A stretch of 64,000 bases of DNA from NCBI GenBank assembly GCA_016808115.1, contig JAEQBH010007389.1, forward strand, positions 60,531 through 124,530, read 5' to 3'. Source of the DNA: Tetrastigma voinierianum. Taxonomy: Eukaryota > Streptophyta > Magnoliopsida > Vitales > Vitaceae. The notes below the pieces were generated by a model. It saw only the letters and a program-made list of their open reading frames with translations. It ran no database searches and was not told where the DNA came from. The number at the start of each line of letters is the position of its first letter. Positions within the stretch are counted from its first letter, which is position 1. A program made the translations under genes and the position numbers. Positions 35,378-48,029 of the stretch are shown here, piece after piece.

Positions 35378-35545
35378 ACGATTGATTTCGCACCAATGCG
35401 AAATTTCGCACCAGTGCCAATTCCCACACAAGTGCGAAAATTCGCACCTGATTCGGAAATTTATCGGCGTATTTCAGCGCATGCGAAATTTCGCTGGTCG
35501 AGTGCGCACTTATGCGAAAATTTATGTCGTGTTCCCAAATTTTTT
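35378..35545. repeat. Cluster of TTCGCAC/GTGCGAA palindromic motifs
   Basis: TTTCGCACCAATGCGAAATT, TTCGCACCAGTGC, GTGCGAAAATTCGCAC, GCATGCGAAATTTCGC and GTGCGCACTTATGCGAAAA follow each other within about 160 bp. CpG is kept in most copies. It lies upstream of the TATA-like box of the minus-strand LTR, where U3 enhancer-like repeats are expected. Confidence 0.7.
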
Positions 35546-35772
35546 GCATCGGTTTCCTGAATTCGCGCGGTTGCAATCTCCTCTTCGATTACGATTTCAT
35601 ATCTCGAAGCTTTAGTTTTGAGTCGAATCGATCATGCTGAACGATTAAAAACAAAATTTAGTAACAAAATCTTGATCCTTCATGTTAATTAGGTTTATTG
35701 TTACATAAAAATTAGGGCTAAAATTAATTGCTCAAAACCTACAAAAATAGAATTTTTTGGCACTAATCAGTA

Positions 35773-35872
35773 GGGTTTCCATGCTTTACAATTATGATTT
35801 GTTTCCGGAGTGTTATTCGACTTTGAGTTGGGTTTCCATGCTTTTCAATTATGATTTGTTTCCGGAGTGTTA
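35773..35872 (+). repeat. Direct repeat, 43-bp copies, 57-bp period
   Basis: GGGTTTCCATGCTTTACAAT followed by TATGATTTGTTTCCGGAG starts at 35773, and again at 35830 with one or two differences. It lies just outside the Tat/Ogre-type LTR. Confidence 0.9.
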
Positions 35873-35899
35873 GTCGCCATCGAGGATGAAATCCTTGCT

Positions 35900-38500
35900 T
35901 TCTTGAGCTCATGCACCCACCTTTATAAGCTTGTTGGGTTTCATGAAGTTTCAGCAGTATTGTTTGTGGACGAGGAGATCCACCATTCATGATAGCATGA
36001 TTTTTTCATAGAAACATAGCTGAGAAAACATTCAAGTCTAATGACATTGGTAGAGCTTTATATGAATTTGTTTTTTTTTTTTTGGACAGGCAAACAAAAA
36101 CTCTAACTAAAGGTTACTAACAAAAAGGAGGCACACATATGTACATCGGGTATAGAAGAGACACAAAAAATATGAAACAACTTCCCAACTGCATGTGGTT
36201 ATGGTGATCTCTTGCCCTTGTCCATTCAACTGTACGTGGCCTTCAAAGCATAGGGCTCATCATATAAAATTGCACTTGAACAGCTTCACCAAATTCCCAA
36301 CTTGCTTCAGACCACTCCCATGTTTCTGAACCCACGACCCCAAAAACATATTGAGTGACCAATTTGGTCCCAAGGTACATGAGCTTTCTTTATGGGTGGA
36401 GTGCCCCTTTGAGCCCCGATGAACAATGTGTCGCAGCCTTTCTTTGCGTAGATTAACCCTTTTAGACTTGATGAACAATGTTATGATTGGTTTCTATATG
36501 TAGCAATGTGATGGGTTATGGTCTACGTACTCGACATTGGTATGGCACAGAAAGGTGGCCATGCACGTGGTTTATACCAGCACGTGGGAGAATGATGCAA
36601 GATACTTAAACTGTTCTCAACAAAATCCTAGTCCAGCACATTGGTTCTCGAAGACCATCTTTGTTAAGCAACCAGTTGCATGATAGAATGGGGACTCATC
36701 ACATCATCACACCCTTCAATTTTCTGATAAATAAGAAAATGAAAAATTGAGAAATTCAAGCTCTTGTTTGCAATCTTCATATGTTTTAATTGATGGATAG
36801 TCATTATATTATCACCCCAGATTGAAGTAAAGAATAAATACTCTTCTCTATTGTCTCTTGCCCCATTTCCCATTATTACATTGTCATCAATTTTGCTCAA
36901 TTATTGCCTTATGCGTAATTTATCACGATTGTTGACTTTATATGCATTATGAGACACTCCTAACAATTTGATTTTTAATATATGACACATACCAATGATA
37001 ACATCTTAGAAGGAAGCCCTATTAGTTTCAATTAGGCATCAATAAAATAATGCTCCAATGAGATGCAATTTCAAGTGAGTGACCCCGTTTTTGTTTTCAT
37101 CCCACTAAAAAAAATTTAAAATATGGATTAAATTTTAAACCTCTTTGTTCATTATATTTATAATTTAAGGTTTTAATGGATCTTTGTCGTCAAGTGTTCT
37201 CCCAAACTTGAAAACTTCCTTGGAAAAAATTAAATCTATGCCATTCAATAAAAGTATAAATAATAAGATAACGGACATTCAGTTTTTTATAAATAATAAG
37301 ATAAAGGTACAATAAATGAAACTAGGTAAAAATAAATGAAGCTATAAAAACAAGATACATAAAGACATATACAAAGTAATGAGCAGATGTACCAGCTGGA
37401 AATTCGGTGGGAAAACTCCCTTTGATCTCTGTGTACCGAATTAGAAAAATCAATTTTTAGATGTCATCAAGTATGGGAATGGGATGGCCACAGTACATGC
37501 TTCTGCTCGCACCCCCCTTTGAGAGTAACTTTGCCGTCCTGTACCAAAGATGGTCATGATGCCCATGCAGAATATCCACACGAATTTAGGTTCAGGCATG
37601 GGTGAAGTATGATGATGCACAGGAAGATCTTCAACTACCAATGGTTGTTCCATGGGGTTTTGGATAGTGCTTCAATAAGCCCGGCACGAGCACACCGTAA
37701 GTGCTCCTTGATATTCTTGTGGCAAAAATTATCATCTGAAACCATTGCAACACTTCAAATAATGCATCAATCGATGATACTTGTACCTGATAAGCATCGA
37801 TCCACCTTTATCAAAAAAACTGAATTTCACAAATTTAAAGCAACTCATAACTGGTATTTCTAGACGGGTGTAAAAAATCAAGTTCAGAGGCATCAATCAT
37901 GCGTCTTAAGTATCAGAGGTGAATTATACATCATTTAATCCCAAACGGAAACTAAGAGACTAAAACATGGAAAGCATGCAAATAACCAAGATTATTCTAA
38001 ATAATCTTTACGGCCCTAAGCTATTCTGCAAACAACAACAACGCAATATTCGGCATGAAGGAAGAAAAAAGTGATGGCCGGTTGAAATGAGCAGGAACCA
38101 TCAGCCTTACACAGAAAGCCTCATTTTTGTACTCTTGAATCTTTCTCCTTGCTTTCCCTCCATTCCACTCCACTTCTCTTATTTATGTCTCTCACGGCTT
38201 TGCCCCTCTCTTTAAACTCCCAGCTCACATTAACTCCTGTTAATGCTTTTACACATCTCACCACCTAAAAATGCTTCATTTGCTGCCATATCTTTTCCCT
38301 CTGACAAGCCTTGCACCTTATCCCGAAATGCTCCCGGGGCTCTGAAAAAACCCCCTAGCCACTTGAGTTGTATCTCTCTACGTACTTAAATCATTTGTAG
38401 GAAGCCCTCACCCTACAATTGGTGTGAGGTATGCTAATAAGGAAAGCAGGCAAACACTAAAAAAAATTGTTAAAAGGTGAAGTGATGGAGGTATAGGTTT
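35900..38500. other. Unassigned, unique-looking sequence
   Basis: No repeat family from elsewhere in the window is seen here. Short frames on both strands (for example 36478-36260 minus, 37653-37450 minus, 37609-37863 plus) have protein-like composition but no recognisable domain. The stretch at 38100-38400 is pyrimidine-rich with TATTTAT-type words, like a plant 5' leader or promoter. It could be host DNA captured by the CACTA element, or part of the CACTA element itself. Confidence 0.3.
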
Positions 38501-40359
38501 TGATGATAGTGAAAGGATAGGTATAGGTCACGGCTAAATGATTTTACGAGAACCTAATAATCGTGCTTTCTCCTAGGGTAATGGAGTTGGCCTTGCTTTG
38601 TAATTTTAAGAAATCTGACAACCCACGTAATTTCTAGAATCACAGTAGAAAGGGATGGAGATTATTGATGGGATGTATTCACGTGCATGGTAGGGTGTGG
38701 GCTAGTTTCAACCATCCCATTTTATAATCTTATATAACTTAAAATTTAAATTTGCAGAAGTTTATAAAACTTTGAAATTCATAATAACCTATTCTTGCAA
38801 TCTTAAACCCTAAACCAATATATTATAATACAACAAATCCTAATTTAGTAATTTAATAAATATTCATAGGAGTAGATTATTTTAAATTTATAAATTAATT
38901 TCTAAAATGAAAAGTTCATATTTATTTGCACATCAACTATATCAATTCCTGAAATTTATATTGTATATTTATTTTTATTTAGATATGTTTACAACAAATA
39001 AAATTAGATTTCAAATATAACAACTATAATAGATTTTACTTTTGTCCATATTTAATTCTCATTATACCTTAAATAGTAATATTGTCATAGTTACTTTCTT
39101 ACAAGTAATTATTTTCAAATTTATTTCCATTTATAAATATCTGTTTTTCTTTATTATTAAATTAGACTAACATATTGGATCGTCATGATCCAAAAAAAAT
39201 TCCTATCCATAAATTTGAATTACAAATTTGTCTTATAAAAAATAAATGTTTCAAATTTAAATAAATTGGAAATATAAAAAGCTTAAATAAAATTAGAGGA
39301 TTCTAAATTAGAATTCATAAATTAATAACAAGAGTTCCATAACTATCATCAAGAATTTAATGCAGTAAAATAAAAATAATGAGTTGAGTTCCATAACCAT
39401 CCTCGAGATATGCAGTAAAATCAAAAATAGTATTTCTAAATTTATAATGAAGTAACATAAGGTACATATTAGTGAATTTTAGAAAGTATGTGCCAATATG
39501 ATAAAATGATAGGTTTACAATGACACAATACTTAAAATAAAAAATAAGTAATAAGTATATCCAACTAAAACATAATTTAACTTAAAAGTCAATTGAAGTT
39601 ATTAAGTAATAAGTATTAAATTTTGCAGAAATACCTATTAAGTGTGTTTGATCAAATAATTTAATATCAATTTTAAAGTTAAAAATAATTTTCAGTAGTA
39701 AGTCAAAATAGTTAGCATTCTTAATTTTAAATGTCTTTTGCTTCAGGTTCCATATTTAATGAAGTATATTTTACAATTATATAACTTTACATTTACAACT
39801 TATATTTTATAGTAAATAATTTTATAAATATCATTTTAAATTGAAATATTTTTCTTGCAATACGTTTTCTACGTATATTATAGTTGGATTTTATGGGATT
39901 GTTGCCCAAAGTTTGATTTTTATGTTATTTTAGGTTTTCATTCTCGATTTCGGTACTTCATGTCTAATCATATTTTTCATTCTCATTTTAGCCTCATTCT
40001 CGAGCCGCGGGTTCCTAAGGTTTTATTTTTAATTATTTAAATATTTGTTTTTGCTCTTAACATTCATCATTAATTGCTTTTAATATTCATCATTATTTTA
40101 TTTATTTAACTCATGCATATGGCTCTCACTTTATCACTCTCTTTATCACGATATATTTACTTTCATTCATTCCTTTTAGACATTCCCTCTTGCTCTCCAT
40201 GTATATATTTTGTTCCAAACATAATAATGCATATAAATTTTGTTTCTTTGATTTTCCAATTATCACACAGCACACTCATACTATACTTTCATAAAATTAT
40301 ATGATTGTTGGCATATAAAAACAAATACCCCACCTACCAACATGGTGTTATGTACCTTG
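38501..40359. other. AT-rich sequence, no gene
   Basis: This is long AT-rich non-coding DNA with poly-AT words and no recognisable repeat until similarity to the chromovirus LTR starts near 40360. Confidence 0.4.
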
Positions 40360-41060
40360 TGGCTTCTAAGCAATTAACTAACGTATGCTCTAGCAGCCAC
40401 AAAAACTGGTCAGATTGGCTACCCGTCCAACCCTGGAATACTCATGCATGTCTGGTAATCCGACCCAACTCACGAACATCGGGCAGAGTCTTCTTTGTAC
40501 GATGAGCTCTACATCAATACATAACTTTGTCTGACATCAATCACATGAGTAAGCATTTTAGGCCCATAAATAATACTCATCACAATACATCAAACCAAAT
40601 ATATATCTCATGGTTTCAAGAGTTAATAATTTCTTATTATACAACATATATTAAAATTCAAAATTCTAATACATGTATAAAAATATAACTTAAACCCGCA
40701 AACCCAGCTTTCGCTCAAAATGAAGCCTCTAAGATGAAATGATCTCCTAAATACACTCCACTGAACTGCAGAATATATAATTCGCCGACGGGGGTAAATT
40801 TAATCACCACGATGGTGGAATCACCCTAAATTGGCTATTCTCTACCTAAGTGTATATGCAATGCTCCAATGAAAACACACATTCAAGTAAATGCTTGATC
40901 CTACTCGAATGTCTACGCAGTCAACTTATACCGAGTCCTTACCGGCTCCTCACGCTACCCACAAGCTCGTATGAGAAACATTATTTTCAAACAAAAATAT
41001 TTGTTTTTAATTTATGGACAACCCTCCGATATTAGTAGTGGACCGACACCGATGATCTTT
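40360..41060 (-). repeat. Chromovirus LTR fragment, minus strand
   Basis: TCAAGAGTTAATAATTTCTT and ACAACATATATTAAAATTCA (about 40617-40665) match 9037-9085 in the 5' LTR at 8718. The following part has the same GGGTGAGCA-like and TACCTAAGTG phrases. It is cut by the sharp LTR end at 41061. The last 40 bp (CCTCCGATATTAGTAG) resemble the 65-bp repeat unit at 43101. Confidence 0.6.
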
Positions 41061-41880
41061 TGTGACGCCCCAAAACCCGGGGGTCCGTTGACTACTCGTC
41101 AACCTGCGGAAAATCTATACATCTCGTATCACGAGATGCATACCTGAGTAAAATAGCCTCTTGGGCCCCTGAGCCATCTCGAAATAAATATATAGCTATA
41201 TTCTCATAGTTTCATGCTTGTTCTACAAAAGGTTATACATATTTACAAAATATTTACTTAAAGCCACATTCGGCTTTCTTCTCAAAGCTACCTCTTGAGT
41301 GTCGGTCTCCTGGATGATCCACATTGCACGAAGGGGTCCCACGACGGGGTGAGCAAAGCCAGTGGTCTCCTCTGAGGTTACTCCACTAAAATGCATATGC
41401 AATGACATATATAAACAAGCAATCACATTCCATCTGATTATTCACTATTATATGAAATGTCTATATCATGCATGAGATCAAGCCACTCGTGCTCGCGCTT
41501 TGGTCGCAACCGACTCCCTCACGCGAATTTGCCAAGTGTGACCTAAACAAGTCATGCATGTACTATACCATGACTAACCATTAGATGACCCTCAATTTAT
41601 TTATCAAATTCTTTTTCCTTTATTTGTGGGCCACGGATTTCGGGCTTACGTGGGGCGCCGCACACCTTTTCAACATTTTCCCTAACTTACATCGTCGGGA
41701 TTCATGTCCTAGCAGTGAATAACATTTGGGACTTTCACCACAGGATCCCCACTAGCACTCCGCGAAACATGTAATTTATCATTTTGATCATTTTACACAC
41801 TCATGAATCTCTACCTTGGACTTTGTCCCATTTTTTTCGAGTTCACGACCCATTCACCAACACCGGTCATCGACCTTACC
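41061..41880 (-). repeat. Chromovirus LTR, U5-side part, minus strand
   Basis: The plus strand begins TGTGACGCCCCAAAACCCGG, the least decayed LTR terminus in the window. Inner matches to 8718-9290 include CTTGGGCCCCTGAG and GGGGTGAGCAAAGCC. The remaining part of this LTR seems to lie at 43888-45136, with a plus-strand LTR inserted between. Confidence 0.65.
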
Positions 41881-43887
41881 ACCTTTATGGGCAAGAGAAA
41901 TTCAATTTAAGAAAATGGCAAAATCGTAATTTCAATTACAAAATTGTAAATTCGGTTAAAAATCCGGAATTTATTCTCTAGATCTCGGATGAAAAAAAGG
42001 ATTTCACCGTTGGAATCGTCTCGCGAAATCTAGCTAGCACGTAAAATTTCGTTGAATTCCGAGACAGTCGGAGTTGGCACGTTTTTCGAGGCATCGCGTT
42101 TGGGGTGCCGTAAAATGATTTTCGATGCGACGAAAGTCACACATAGCACGTACTCATGTACCATAGGTGGTATGAGTAGAGAAATGATGAAAATGGACGA
42201 CGAAGTAGTAGAATATCAAATGCAGGAAAGAGGACATAAATGTCATTTTCGAGGAAAGGATTAAGTCACAAAATGACGAATTAGTGAACATGACTCATCT
42301 TCTCCAAATAATAAAGAGCAAAACGTGAAAAGTGGGGAGATCTGCTGAGTTCGGTTGAGAGAATTTTAGAGGGAGAGAGTAAACTCTCTAGAAATCTGTG
42401 ATCAGGCCGTCGGCGGTCTTCGGGCCGAGAAGGAAGCGTTCTACGCGGGCAAACTCTGCAGCGATGGACTCCGGTTTGTGGTTTTAAACAAACTCGAAGG
42501 TAAGGAGTTCTCCCTACTTGGTTTTATTCCACTCTTTTAAATCTTTGCGAATGTTTGGGGCGATTGGCGTGGGAGGCCGTTTGATCGATCCCAGACCTTG
42601 GGACCGAATTGATATGAATTTTGAGTACCATTGGAAGCGGCCGTGGTACTTGTGATTGGGTTGTCAAATTTGGGTGATTTAGTATTAAATCATGTATTGG
42701 TTTGGAAAGGCCGGGGAATGGCCGTGAGATTGGAGTTCACAAAGTGAGCGGAGTGACCTGACCAGTGTTGGGCAAGTAAACCCTAGGGTTTTTCTTGTTC
42801 CTAAGACAGTGACACAAAGTATATATTTTGTGAAAATATGTGTTTAATTCGAGTGATTTAAAGTTAAAATTCTTCGTGTTTGATCGATGCCCAAGTAGGC
42901 TAATTTTGATCTTATGAGTTGTAAAATTGCATAACATGATTGTGATTTGAATTATCGCAGAGTATATTCATGTTTATATTTGCATGTGATTAAATTTGTA
43001 TTGGAATGCATGCATTCCATATACTTTGGAACACCTAGGATTATAGGAGTGAGTGCATGAGATGAATCTAGAAAGGTTCGGGTTGTCTAAAGCATTAATT
43101 ATCGGAGGGTAGTCCATTAAAATATCAATCGTCGGGCTATTGATTGATATTCATCGGAGGGTAGTCCAAAAACAATTAAAATATCAATCGTCGGAGCGGC
43201 CCAATTGATATATATACATCGGATGGTAGTCCACAAACAAATAATATATCAATCGTCGGAGCGGCCCAATTGATATATATACATCGGAGGGTTGTCCACA
43301 AATAAACAATAATTCTCATACGAGGATTAGGCGAGTGTGAGGGAGTCGGTGAGGACTCGGGATCTGAGTTGGTCATGTAGACATTCAAGTATAATCATGC
43401 ATTTGCTTGAAGTGTGATGAACATTGCATAACTGCCGCCAGAGCGATTCTCTTCTTGGCATTAGCTCTCCCCATCGTCAGGACTGCTGCAGTGCGGGGGC
43501 GTGCGAGGAGACGGCTTGTCCTAGAGGCTGAGTTATAGAAGAAAGCCGGAATGTGGCTTTGATGGTTTTACATGTATTAAAACTCTTTAAGTTTAATATA
43601 TGTATGGTTTGAGAGTGAAAATATTGTAACTCTTATGGCCCCATAGGATATATAGTTAGATTCATAGTTGGTATGAATATTGAGAATTGTTTATGGGCCC
43701 CAGTGATTTTGTATTGGATATATATTACCTTTGTTTGGGACGGGATATGCGAGTCTTGTATTTGGGTAGGCTCTCCGTACAAAGGCTCTGCCCGATTTTT
43801 CTAAAGTAGGCGTCGGGTAACTTGGCATCCATTTGTATTCGGCGGATTGACGGGTAGTCAAGCGGACCCGGGTTTGGGGGCGTCACA
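41881..43887 (+). repeat. Chromovirus LTR, plus strand, probably solo
   Basis: The left end (about 41883, ATGGGCAAGAGAAATTCAA) aligns with the LTR start TGTAAGACCCGAGAAAATTC. The right end is GGGTTTGGGGGCGTCACA at 43887, the reverse complement of the 41061 terminus. The sequence ATCTCGGATGAAA...CGAAATCTAGCTAGCACGT mirrors the minus-strand copies. No coding sequence is attached. It appears inserted into a minus-strand LTR of the same family. Confidence 0.65.
43090..43310 (+). repeat. 65-bp tandem repeat inside plus-strand LTR
   Basis: ATCGGAGGGTAGTCC or a close form starts at 43101, 43153, 43218 and 43283, giving spacings of 52, 65 and 65 bp. Each unit carries ATATCAATCGTCGGAGCGGC and CCAATTGATATATA, which can pair with each other (CAATCGTCGG...CCAATTGATAT). 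Single, inverted units are at 41025-41060 and 45140-45200 in minus-strand LTR copies. Confidence 0.85.
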
Positions 43888-45136
43888 CCCCACACTTCGA
43901 CCCTAGCAGCGTGTATGACCGTGCATATGAAATGCATGATGCCAATGCACACTCATATTTACATGCATGAATGAGACTCTGTGAAACATTTACAAACCAT
44001 GGACAATTATAATTTATGCATATAATACACCTGCATGTAAACCATGTTAATACATCGAATAGCATGCATTAACTCCATATTTTCTGCTTGCATGTTATTA
44101 ATGACCATAACACCGCGACTAGGTCTCGAAATTAGGACATTCAGCGGGGCACTTCACCATCCCTTCACAAACATGAACCAATTTGGTTCCAAGCATTATT
44201 ATCACCATGACAAACCCCTGACACCTAGAAACTTTCCAGTTTCCTAATTAAAACCACAACTCACATGATCAGTGGCTTGGAATTCATGAAATCCATACCA
44301 CCCAATTAAAGGCTCGGAACTAATTCCATGGCCTCATGGCCTCCCATAAACCCCTACCATTATAAAGCTAGGCTAAAAGTAAACCAAGTAGAATATCCTA
44401 CCTCTTGGAGTTTGATGGAAACTCCCAGCTAAGTCGCGTTGTCCTCTCGTGTAGAACAACTTCCCTTCACGTCTCGAAGGAATCCGGTAGTCGGATCGCT
44501 GCAAATCTAGAGAAGTCGGCGTTCTCTCTGGGATTTCTCCATGTTTGGCAGCTGCGTCTCCTCTCTGCAATTCCTCTCTTTCCTTGTTCCTTTTCTCCTT
44601 TTGCCTTTTCTTTCCTTTTTCTCTTTTCTCGCTCTCATTTCCTTTGCATTTCTCACTCATTTCTCTTACTCCTTTGGCCATTTCTCATTTTGGAGCAACC
44701 GCTCGATGGGTGAAAAGGAGAAATTGCCCTCCCATTTCCTCTAACCATTTGTGTGGCCAATCGGCTTTTCAGATTTTAACTTTATTTCTTAAATCCTGCA
44801 TTCTTAAACATGTCAATACATGTGTTCGATGCAGACCATGGGATTCATTCCCTTTTATGGCTAGTGTGAGCCATTCCTTTCAATGCCAGTGTCGCTCTCT
44901 TATGGTTCCATATGGCATCTCCTCTCCTTGCCATGTCTCACTCCGACACCCACGCCTCGAAAAGCGTGAAATCAGTACACAAGGAATCAGCGAAATTCGG
45001 CGTGGTAGCTAAATTGAGACGAATTGTGGGAAGTCCGTTTCGTCATCCGAGATCTAGAAAAAATCTGGATTTTCAACCGAAATTATTATTTTACCCTTTA
45101 TCCAAAATATTGGATTTTCTAGGGTTTCACATCTTT
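43888..45136 (-). repeat. Chromovirus LTR, U3-side part, minus strand
   Basis: GTGCATATGAAATGCATGAT (about 43921) matches the corresponding phrase at 9637. The block at 44400-44560 (CTACCTCTTGGAGTTTG, TCTAGAGAAG) matches 10010-10150 and 3700-3830. The end at 45040-45136 (CATCCGAGATCTAGAAAAAA) matches 4205-4296. It is probably continuous with 41061-41880, interrupted by the plus-strand LTR. Confidence 0.7.
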
Positions 45137-46080
45137 GTAGTGGACAATCCTCCGATATATATCAATTGGGCCGATTCCGACGATTGATATTTTTATATGG
45201 ACTTCTCCGGAGTATCATAATGGACACCTCCGTCGTATTATTATTAGTCTGACCCTCCGAAACCACTCTCTCAATAAACCACTTCATACTCCTCCAATTG
45301 TTCTAGGGTTCCCAATTGCATATGGGATACATGATGTCAATTCTGTCTGAGTTCGTAAAATTATTTTGTGTCACTAATGCGTGAGCAGGTAAAACCCTCA
45401 CATTGGCCAATTCCGCAGCGAATCCAAATGGTTGCGCCGTGAACCAGAATTCATAACCATTTCCAGCCACCTCATACATATCACAATACAATTTATTTCA
45501 TAATTTATGAAATAAAAATCGAAACAGCCCCCAACACATTCACGGACTGTGCTCATGGGCTTCAAAAATTACAACAATTCGGTTACAAGATTTGGGACAT
45601 AACAAACGGCCTATCACGGCCTCAATCAACTCAAACATCATATATACACTTAAACAAAGTGTAAAACTCAAGTAGGATGAAACCCCTACCTCTCGGAGTT
45701 TGTCGAAACTCCTTAAAACCCGAGCCCACGCGTATGGCTCGCCGCATAGAGCAACCTTCCTTCTTGCCTCGAAGAATTGGAAGCGATTAGATGGTAGTAA
45801 ACCTAGAATAAGATACACTCTCTCTTTATGAAAATCTAAATCGCACCTCTTTGTGAAACCCAGTTTCCCCTCTACATTCCTTTTTGGCTCCCTTTTCATT
45901 TGGGAAGACAACAACTATTAGCTATCTTCTTTCCTCATCTAATCGTGTCCTTTCTCCATTTAACTATTCATCAATGCCTTGATGGATTTCGACATTTAGT
46001 GCTTATCTCGGTTGTCAGATTCACTATCATTTCTCTAATCATACAATTTATGTCGCATGAGAAATTAGAAATTTAAATAG
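45137..46080 (-). repeat. Chromovirus LTR fragment, further copy, minus strand
   Basis: GTTCTAGGGTTCCCAATTGC (about 45301) and TACCTCTCGGAGTTTGTCG (about 45688) repeat, in order, the phrases of the preceding LTR and of 8718-10609. It lacks the terminal ends and is therefore a fragment, so at least three copies of this LTR family lie side by side here. Confidence 0.65.
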
Positions 46081-48029
46081 GTCTTACAAGTACCAACTCA
46101 TTTTTTTAATGTTTTATCTTAGTCAACTTTATTATTTTTACTTGTTATTATTGTTATTATGTTACTATTATTCTACCTCCGATTTATTATGTTTATTTTA
46201 CTTTTTTATTTTTTCTTGTTTTATCTTGGCAAATTTTACTTTATAATTCCAATAAAATGGAAGCATATGGAGTTAACTCACGTGCTAAATAAACGGCCTA
46301 TAGTGGGGGACCTGACATCTAATATATCCCTTCATTAAATAATTTAACGCTTTGTTTATAATGCGGTTTTATATTTTAATCATGAATATTTCTATGTTGT
46401 TATCGTGTGCTTTGTTTCTGAGATAGAGCTTTTTATTTCAGCGTCAAGGTACACAGCCTTTCCCACATTTGGCTATAGTTTATTTACTTATTTATTATAA
46501 GTTTGATGTAATCTTATACTATCATTGTTTACTTATTTCTTGGTATCCATTACTTGATTAGTCAGTTGTCATACGACTCATTTGATTTTGATAATTTTTA
46601 GTTATTTATTACGTGTTTAATATGTTTTGTTATAAGTGTTACTTGTCTCACGGTATCCTTAGATTGATTAATCGGTTATCATATTTGTCTTAATTTATTT
46701 AATAAAGAGCCAACTTTAGAACTTACAGAGGCGCTGTGGATCTTCATCATACCTTTCCAAATGCATGCTTGACCATCGAGATCTAGACTCGATTTACATA
46801 GACACCTTTTTTTTATTAGTAGTCAAATTTAATAATTTCTTTTTTTCTTTTATTTTCCTTTAAAAACAATAATAAGTGATCACTTCAAAACCGTTTTTAA
46901 GAGTGGTTTCTAAAAATACCGCAAAAAAACAATTCTTGTCTTTTTTTCATGGGAAACGCATCATAGGTAAAATTCGGTGTACATAGCTAATAATATCTAT
47001 GATATAAATATATAAATATATAAATATATGTAGGCATATAAGCCAACAGTTTGACTGAATATAGTATGTTATTGGGGTAGAGTTGGGATGATGGGGTTGA
47101 TGTCACATTGCCTAAGTAGTTGGGGTTTGTGGTTTCTGAGTTCGGGGCATACACGCCACCGTTTACAACCACCCCTTTGAAGCCCACACAGTCTGTAGTT
47201 ATCTCCCTCTCCCACACGTCAGTTTTTTATTTTTCCCTTCTCTTCTTCTCCTCTTTTTTCTCCTCACTCTCCCAGTTGAAATAATTCGGTATACATTACA
47301 TACAAACTACATTTCATTTCACTAAAGAAAGGAAAAAAAAAATATTGTCAAATTCAGTTTCTTATAATTTTAACTGAGAAGTCAATAAACATGTGGCTAG
47401 TAAATATCTACCTTTAACTTTTAAAGACAAAAAAAAAAAAAAAAACTTTCATATTAATACTACCAATAAAAAATATGGACATCAATTAAAAAGTGCGATT
47501 AATTAAGTTTTAAGTAGAGTTTTATATTCAAATAGTACTTGAAATTTAAATCAATTTATTTTAGTAGATAATTCTATATAAATAGTAAAATTACCGAGGA
47601 AAAAAAAAAATAAGCAGGTTGAATAGAATGTTAGTCTTGTTTGTAAATTAAATCAATAATAATATTTTTCAACTTAAGAAGATAAATAAAAATTACATAT
47701 TATTTGTTTTAAATAATATAGGAAATTTATTATACTTGAAAACATTTTAATTTCATGAATTAAAAAATTTTCTTTTAAAATAAAAATAACACTTTAAGCT
47801 TAGATTTTGTTTTTTAATATAAGTCTTGTATATTTGTGGTAAATATTAATTTTGCTATCATTACTTTTTATACAAAATAAAGTAAATTTTATTATATTAA
47901 CTAAAAATAAAGATACTAACAATTGAAAACAAATAGTAATTTTCAAATAATTTCAATTATCTTATATATTTTAGGTTTTATAAATATTAATATTATCTAT
48001 TATATTAATTATTTTGAATACATTTTATT
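46081..48029. other. AT-rich sequence, no recognisable gene
   Basis: Mostly AT-rich non-coding DNA. A 230-bp less AT-rich island (46990-47220) has an open frame on the minus strand of 76 residues with no recognised domain. The rest may be CACTA intergenic sequence. Confidence 0.35.

Larger units (their letters stand above)
33840..35760 (-). repeat. Tat/Ogre-type 5' LTR, minus strand
   Basis: The part at 34985-35260 matches the 3' LTR at 31110-31390, including a TATA-like CTATATATAAAG on the minus strand near 35208-35220. It holds the tandem array on its downstream side and the TTCGCAC palindrome cluster upstream of the TATA box, in the expected U3 position. Both LTR ends are uncertain. Confidence 0.6.

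Noticed and set aside
44405..45012. Overlapping Ser/Phe/Leu-rich open frames of 102-155 residues
   Set aside because: They lie wholly in a minus-strand LTR with a pyrimidine-rich plus strand, which lowers stop frequency; the same LTR elsewhere does not keep the frames.
46987..47217. 76-residue minus-strand frame in an AT-poor island
   Set aside because: Protein-like but without any domain, partner exon or repeat copy; too little to call a gene.
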